From Bin5 sp034422415 (lineage in GTDB: Bacteria > Chloroflexota > Anaerolineae > Caldilineales > Caldilineaceae): a DNA stretch of 64,000 nucleotides. Shown piece by piece: positions 59,948 through 64,000 of this stretch. Each line of letters opens with the position of its first letter. The stretch's first letter is position 1. Location of the stretch: the NCBI GenBank assembly GCA_965202955.1, contig OZ241871.1:930001-994000 (forward strand). Reading direction: 5' to 3'. Position numbers and translations under genes: made by a program. The notes under the pieces are model-generated. The model saw only the letters and a program-made list of their open reading frames with translations. It searched no databases and had not been told where the DNA came from.

Positions 59948-60955
59948 ATGGCAACTTTCCCGACCGAACCCACCGCGCCAAGCCTCGCGCCGGTAACCGC
60001 TAACGGTGCGGCTCCGGCAGCAGACCGCCCCGGTTGCATCGCGGCGTTCTACGCAGAGAACGGCTATTACATCCTGCCAGAGGCGCTGACGGTGGCAGAG
60101 GTGGAGGAGCTGCGCGCCGAAACGACCGCCATCTGCAAAGGCGAACGCGGCGACGTGGACGGCTTCGAGGAAGGCATAGCCGACGAAAGCGAGGAAGAGG
60201 CGCTGCGCCGCTATCTCTGCATCCACTTCCCGCACAAGATATCGAAGGTGATGCTGGACTACCTCGGCCACCGGCGGATCGCAGATCTCCTCACACAGGT
60301 GATCGGGCCGAACGTCAAGTGTATGCAGTCGATGCTCTTCATCAAGGCGACCGGCAAGCCGGGCCAGGCCTGGCACCAGGACGAATACTTCATCCCGACG
60401 CGCGACCGCACGCTCACCGGCGCCTGGATCGCGCTCGACGACGCCACAATCGAGAACGGCTGCCTCTGGGTCATCCCGGGCTCGCACAGGCGCGGCATCA
60501 TCTGGCCCCAGCACGACCACGACGATCCCCGCTTCGACTGCGCCGGCGAGGCCTACGGCTTTCCCTATTCCGACGAGGACTCGGTCCCGGTCGAGGTGAA
60601 AGCCGGTTCGCTTGTCTTCTTCAACGGCTACCTGCTGCACCGCTCCTTCCCCAACCGGGCGCAGAGCGGCTACCGCCGTGTCCTGGTCAACCATTACATG
60701 AGCGCCGAGTCGCTGCTGCCGTGGCGGGGGCCGAAGGAGGGGCAGCACATGGCGATCGCCGACTACCGCGACATTGTCATGATCGCGGGCGAGGACCCCT
60801 ACCCGTGGAAGCCGCTCGAAGAGATGGCCGCGCCCAAGGTCCGGCCTACCGGCGAGGGCGGCTGCGAACAGTGGTGGCGGGGAGCGAAACGGGAAAAACT
60901 ACCCTTCTTCAAAGACGGCTTTCGCGCCGGGGACGCGCCCGAAGATGACGACTGA
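59948..60955 (+). CDS. Phytanoyl-CoA dioxygenase (PhyH)-family Fe(II)/2-oxoglutarate oxygenase
   Basis: 335 aa. Double-stranded beta-helix with the facial triad His143 and Asp145 in AWHQDEYF and His231 in LLHRSFPN; the 2-oxoglutarate-binding Arg is in GYRRVLVNHY. Other marks are GAWIALDDATIENGCLWVIP and GSHRRGIIWP. PhyH-family enzymes hydroxylate diverse small molecules; the substrate is unknown. The gene overlaps the amidase start by 11 nt, so the two are co-translated and probably act in one pathway. It is divergent from the metal-importer operon across 295 bp. Confidence 0.92.
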   Translation: MATFPTEPTAPSLAPVTANGAAPAADRPGCIAAFYAENGYYILPEALTVAEVEELRAETTAICKGERGDVDGFEEGIADESEEEALRRYLCIHFPHKISKVMLDYLGHRRIADLLTQVIGPNVKCMQSMLFIKATGKPGQAWHQDEYFIPTRDRTLTGAWIALDDATIENGCLWVIPGSHRRGIIWPQHDHDDPRFDCAGEAYGFPYSDEDSVPVEVKAGSLVFFNGYLLHRSFPNRAQSGYRRVLVNHYMSAESLLPWRGPKEGQHMAIADYRDIVMIAGEDPYPWKPLEEMAAPKVRPTGEGGCEQWWRGAKREKLPFFKDGFRAGDAPEDDD

Positions 60956-62426
60956 ACTCTGCTTTCTTAACGCCACCGAGCAGGCCGCCGGAATCCGTCG
61001 CGGGGCGTTTTCAAGCGTCGAGCTGACGGAGGCCCACATCGCGCAGATCGAACGCGTGAACCCCTCCCTCAATGCGGTTGTGACCTTTTTGCCGGAGCAG
61101 GCGCTGGAGAGGGCCAGGGCCGCTGACGACTCGCTGGCCCGCGGCCAAGAGGTCGGGCCGCTGCACGGCCTGCCGATGCTGCACAAGGACACGACCGACA
61201 CCGCCGGCATCCGCACGACCTACGGCTCGCCCATCCACCGCGACAATGTGCCGGAACAGAGCCAGCTGATTATCGAGCGGCTGCACGCGGCCGGCGCGAT
61301 CCCGATGGGCAAGACCAACGTGCCGGAGTTCGGCGCCGGGTCGCAGTCCTTCAACCCGGTCTTCGGCGCGACCGGCAACCCCTATGACCCGAGCAAGACC
61401 TGCGGCGGCTCCAGCGGCGGCCAAGCGGTGGCGCTCGCCTGCGGCATGACCCCGATTGCCGACGGCAGCGACATGGGCGGCTCGCTGCGCAACCCGGCCA
61501 ACTTCTGCAACGTGGTCGGCTTCCGTGTTTCGCCGGGAAGAGTCCCTGTGTGGCCGAGTTTGACGGGCTGGTCGGGGCTCTCGGTGCAGGGGCCGATGGG
61601 GCGCACGGTGGCGGACACGGCGTTTCTGCTGAGTGTGATCGCGGGGCCGGACCCGCGTTCCCCGATCGCGCAGTCGGAGCCGGGCAGCAGTTTTGCCCGC
61701 CCGCTGGCGCGCGACTTCAACGGTGTGCGTATCGCGTACAGCGCGGATCTGGGGGGAGAGTTCCCGGTGGACCCGCGTGTGACCGCGGCCATCGAAGCGC
61801 AGCTGCCGGCCTTCCGGCAGCTTGGCTGTGAGGTGACTGATTTCAGCGGCGCAGGCGCGGCGCGGCAGGGGCGTGACGGTCCGGCTTTTCCGGAGTTCAG
61901 CGACGCAGACGAGATTTTCAAGACGATGCGCGCGTGGAGTTTCCACCTTTCGCACGGGCCGCTGCTGGCAGAGCACCGTCACCAGATAAAGGACACGATG
62001 GTTTGGAACATAGAACAGGGGGCGCTCCTCAGCGGTGCGGACTTGGGCCGGGCCGAGGAGAAGCGCACGGCGCTGTACCATGCGATGCGCCTCTTTATGG
62101 ACGCCTACGAATTCCTGTTGCTGCCGGTCAACCAGGTCCCGCCATTTTCGGTTGACGTGCCGTATCCGACCTCTATCGGGAGCGGCGACGGTACTGTCGA
62201 GATGGAGACCTATATCGACTGGATGAAGTCCTGCTACTACATCACCGTAACCGGCCATCCCGCGATATCGGTGCCGTGCGGCTTCACGCCGGAGGGGCTG
62301 CCGGTCGGCGTGCAGATCGTGGGGCGCCATCGCGACGATTTCGGTGTGTTGCAGCTGGCGCATGCCTTCGAGCGGGCGACGCGCGTCGGCGAACGCAGAC
62401 CCCAGGTTGCAGTGGAAGGTGGTTAA
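60945..62426 (+). CDS. Amidase (amidase-signature family)
   Basis: 493 aa. Ser-cisSer-Lys triad: Lys81 in PMLHKDTTDTAG, Ser156 in TCGGSSGGQAV and Ser180 in SDMGGSLRNP. The 75- and 24-residue spacings equal those of fatty-acid amide hydrolase (142, 217, 241), so the active site is complete. It hydrolyses a carboxamide or related bond; substrate unknown. Closing HPAISVPCGFTPEGLPVGVQ is typical. No GatC/GatB neighbours, so it is not GatA. It follows the PhyH dioxygenase with an 11-nt overlap and faces an amidohydrolase gene convergently. Confidence 0.94.
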   Translation: MTTELCFLNATEQAAGIRRGAFSSVELTEAHIAQIERVNPSLNAVVTFLPEQALERARAADDSLARGQEVGPLHGLPMLHKDTTDTAGIRTTYGSPIHRDNVPEQSQLIIERLHAAGAIPMGKTNVPEFGAGSQSFNPVFGATGNPYDPSKTCGGSSGGQAVALACGMTPIADGSDMGGSLRNPANFCNVVGFRVSPGRVPVWPSLTGWSGLSVQGPMGRTVADTAFLLSVIAGPDPRSPIAQSEPGSSFARPLARDFNGVRIAYSADLGGEFPVDPRVTAAIEAQLPAFRQLGCEVTDFSGAGAARQGRDGPAFPEFSDADEIFKTMRAWSFHLSHGPLLAEHRHQIKDTMVWNIEQGALLSGADLGRAEEKRTALYHAMRLFMDAYEFLLLPVNQVPPFSVDVPYPTSIGSGDGTVEMETYIDWMKSCYYITVTGHPAISVPCGFTPEGLPVGVQIVGRHRDDFGVLQLAHAFERATRVGERRPQVAVEGG

Positions 62427-62455
62427 TGGCCAGTGGCCGGATTCTCTGGCGGCTG

Positions 62456-63310
62456 TCAACCGGCGAGATTGGCCAGGCCCCAGATCTGCGCGGCAGTACC
62501 GCCCAGAATCCGCGCCTTGTCGTCATCGGTGAGAAACGGCAGCCCTTCACGAATGAGGCGGAGTTCACGCGCCAGCGGCGGCCAGCTGTGTTTGACGCGG
62601 TGGCGCCCGGGGTAGCCGGTTCCCCAGATCATGCGTGCAGCACCGAACGCCGCGTGGACCTGCGCAATGAAGGGATGGACGTCGGCATGGGGATAGTCCC
62701 GGCCCGAGTGACCGGCTACATCCGATAGCTTCACGTGGACATTGTCGTAGCGGGCGAGGTCGACAATGGGCTGGTAGGCAGCCTGTTCGAGATCGACCTG
62801 CGGATAGCCCAGGTGATCGAGTATCAGTACCACATGGGGGCAACGCTGGGCGATAACCGCAATCTGATCGGCCTCCTCGGCGCGCAGATGGAACTGGATG
62901 ATCGCGTCCAGCGCCGCGATCTCCTCCCACATCGGACCGTTCTGCTCGGTCAGCAGGATCTTTTCGCCCGTATAGTACATGGGATGGAAGCGGAAGCCCG
63001 CCAAGCCGCGTTCCTTGGACCAATAACGCACCTGCTCGGCGTTACCGGCGTCCTGCGGGTCGATCAGGCCGTGGCCGATGAACCGGTCGGGGAAGCGCGC
63101 CGCCGAATCCGCAATGTAGCCGTTGTCCCAGGTCGACCAGCTGGTCTGGACGAGCACAGCCCAGTCGACGCCGTGCTCGTCCATCTCGACCAGCAGCTCG
63201 TCGGCGGTGCCCGGTTCGTCCGGATATGTGTTCCAGGACGGCGCGGTCGGGCCGACCGGATATCGGGGCGGGTCGATCTCCCACACATGAACGTGGGCGT
63301 CAACAAGCAT
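62456..63310 (-). CDS. Amidohydrolase-2 family metallohydrolase
   Basis: 284 aa. The N-terminal VDAHVHVWE supplies the HxH metal pair. It also has DRFIGHGLIDPQ, LAGFRFHPMYYTGE, FHLRAEEADQIAVIAQRCPH, LILDHLGYPQVD (second His region), MIWGTGYPGRHRV (the position of the usual Asp is replaced by Gly in WGTGYP) and a C-terminal ILGGTAAQIWGL. Family members are TIM-barrel decarboxylases or lactonases (for example L-rhamnono- or fucono-lactonase-like). The GTGYP in place of the common G(S/T)D(Y/W)P suggests altered metal chemistry, so it should not be called a standard hydrolase without testing. Convergent with the amidase gene. Confidence 0.88.
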   Translation of the reverse strand: MLVDAHVHVWEIDPPRYPVGPTAPSWNTYPDEPGTADELLVEMDEHGVDWAVLVQTSWSTWDNGYIADSAARFPDRFIGHGLIDPQDAGNAEQVRYWSKERGLAGFRFHPMYYTGEKILLTEQNGPMWEEIAALDAIIQFHLRAEEADQIAVIAQRCPHVVLILDHLGYPQVDLEQAAYQPIVDLARYDNVHVKLSDVAGHSGRDYPHADVHPFIAQVHAAFGAARMIWGTGYPGRHRVKHSWPPLARELRLIREGLPFLTDDDKARILGGTAAQIWGLANLAG

Positions 63311-63572
63311 AAAGTGCTCCTCTTGCAGTAGTCCGGCGGGTGTGATCGGCGGCCGGTTGCGTTGGCAGCCCGGCTACAGTTTGGCATAATGCAGGATGCA
63401 TGCGCCGGGTCACCCCTGGCTCGTTTCCGTGCGGAGTCGAACGGAAGCCATAACGGCGCGGTGCAACTGATTCTACCCATCCCCACCGTCGGAATCAAGT
63501 AGCCCGCCGTCGGACGCTGGAAGAGTGGGCTTCGCCCGGGACGCCCGCCATCCAAGGAGAGATGATCATAAT

Positions 63573-64000
63573 ATGACGAGAGTCCACAGACAGTTGATCC
63601 TCCTGCTTGTCCTGATGGCCCTGGCGCTGGCCGGTTGCAGCCCGGTTGCCGGGGATGGCGCCCCGGCGGGCGGAGATGAACAGGCCGCGCAAGCGACCGA
63701 GGCGCGGGCCGCCGAACCGGCACCAACGGCGGTGGAGGAGCCGACGGCCAGCGCGGAACCCGAACCGACCGAAGTTGCGCTCAGGCCGCCGCCCGCCTTC
63801 AGTGAAGAGATTACCGCCACGGACCCCCAGACCGTCGCGCTCGGCCAGGGCCATCCCCAGGTCATCGAGTTCTTCGCCTTCTGGTGACCGATCTGCCTCC
63901 GCTTTGCGCCTGTGGTTCACAGGCTCGAAATCGACTACTGGGGACAGGTTGAGTTCATCTATCTGGACATCGACGACCAGGGCTCGGCAACCTTCGAGCA
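63573..64000 (+). CDS. Thioredoxin-fold lipoprotein, probable selenoprotein (UxxC), 3' end outside window
   Basis: The start ATG 63573 follows AAGGAGA (spacing 12, a little long). Lipobox LALAGCSP (Cys22), then an Ala/Glu/Pro-rich linker to residue 70. The thioredoxin fold begins QTVALGQGHPQVIEFFAFW and is followed by TGA at 63885-63887 (codon 105). The same frame continues open to the window end: PICLRFAPVVHRLEIDYWGQ, then VEFIYLDIDD. The TGA stands exactly where the first Cys of a WCxxC motif belongs, giving W-[TGA]-PIC. With the hairpin downstream this fits selenocysteine insertion. A single sequencing error or a nonsense mutation (pseudogene) is the alternative. Likely an exported thiol or selenol oxidoreductase. 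Confidence 0.72.
63885..63924 (+). promoter_or_regulatory. TGA codon plus bacterial-SECIS-like hairpin
   Basis: The TGA at 63885-63887 is followed, 20 nt later, by a perfect 7-bp stem GCCTGTG (63908-63914) / CACAGGC (63918-63924) with apical loop GTT. The first loop base is G and a U follows. The apical loop lies 27 nt after the TGA, within the 16-37 nt range usual for bacterial SECIS elements. Confidence 0.65.

Overview
The window looks like a chromosomal segment of an uncultured, GC-rich bacterium, most likely a Chloroflexota member of the Anaerolineae/Caldilineae type. This is inferred from content: many lipoproteins with long Pro/Thr/Glu- or Ala-rich linkers, a ClpC with a UVR-like linker, a four-S1-domain protein, several Opp/Dpp transporters, and sugar-acid and amide catabolism genes (enolase superfamily, PhyH dioxygenase, amidase, amidohydrolase, LLM oxidoreductase). 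No rRNA, intact tRNA, CRISPR array or complete IS was seen.

Layout. 1-1893: the 3' part of a polytopic glycosyltransferase-like membrane protein. 1907-11628: a surface/secretion block with three paralogous small secreted proteins and a giant 14-domain fibronectin type III protein. 3867-5810, 12242-14894 and 16012-17290: three AT-richer accessory islands. They hold hicB-hicA toxin-antitoxin pairs (two intact, one broken), a family of 60-96 aa single-span membrane proteins with a 'HLATK.DIA.L' motif, two zinc-knuckle proteins, a DUF2442 protein, decayed copies of several of these, and an IS3-type transposase remnant. Several units start from near-consensus sigma70 promoters, each with a 17-bp spacer. 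A Nudix hydrolase lies between islands two and three.

17378-21909 is a MacA/MacB-like efflux operon ending in an SH3-domain lipoprotein. 22187-30836 carries housekeeping genes: a GarR-type dehydrogenase, clpC, the S1 protein, ridA, a trans-sulfuration PLP enzyme, mreB and a small membrane protein. 30901-42374 is a leftward run of two peptide/nickel-type ABC importers: two binding proteins and two permease pairs, but only one ATPase pair. 42743-55290 is catabolic: a DUF255 thioredoxin-fold protein, an LLM oxidoreductase, three enolase-superfamily enzymes, an MFS transporter, a TIM-barrel isomerase and a threonine-synthase-like enzyme, plus an AlbA_2 regulator-like protein. 55367-56158 is rnc. 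56236-59652 is a metal ABC importer with its own Fur-family regulator. 59948-63310 is a PhyH dioxygenase, an amidase and an amidohydrolase.

Two observations stand out. At the right edge (63573-64000) a thioredoxin-fold lipoprotein has an in-frame TGA exactly where the first cysteine of its CxxC motif belongs. A hairpin of bacterial-SECIS geometry follows, so it reads as a probable selenoprotein (UxxC). The accessory islands look like a modular, repeatedly duplicated system of mini membrane proteins with HicBA modules, and one HicBA pair is bracketed by 33-bp inverted repeats.
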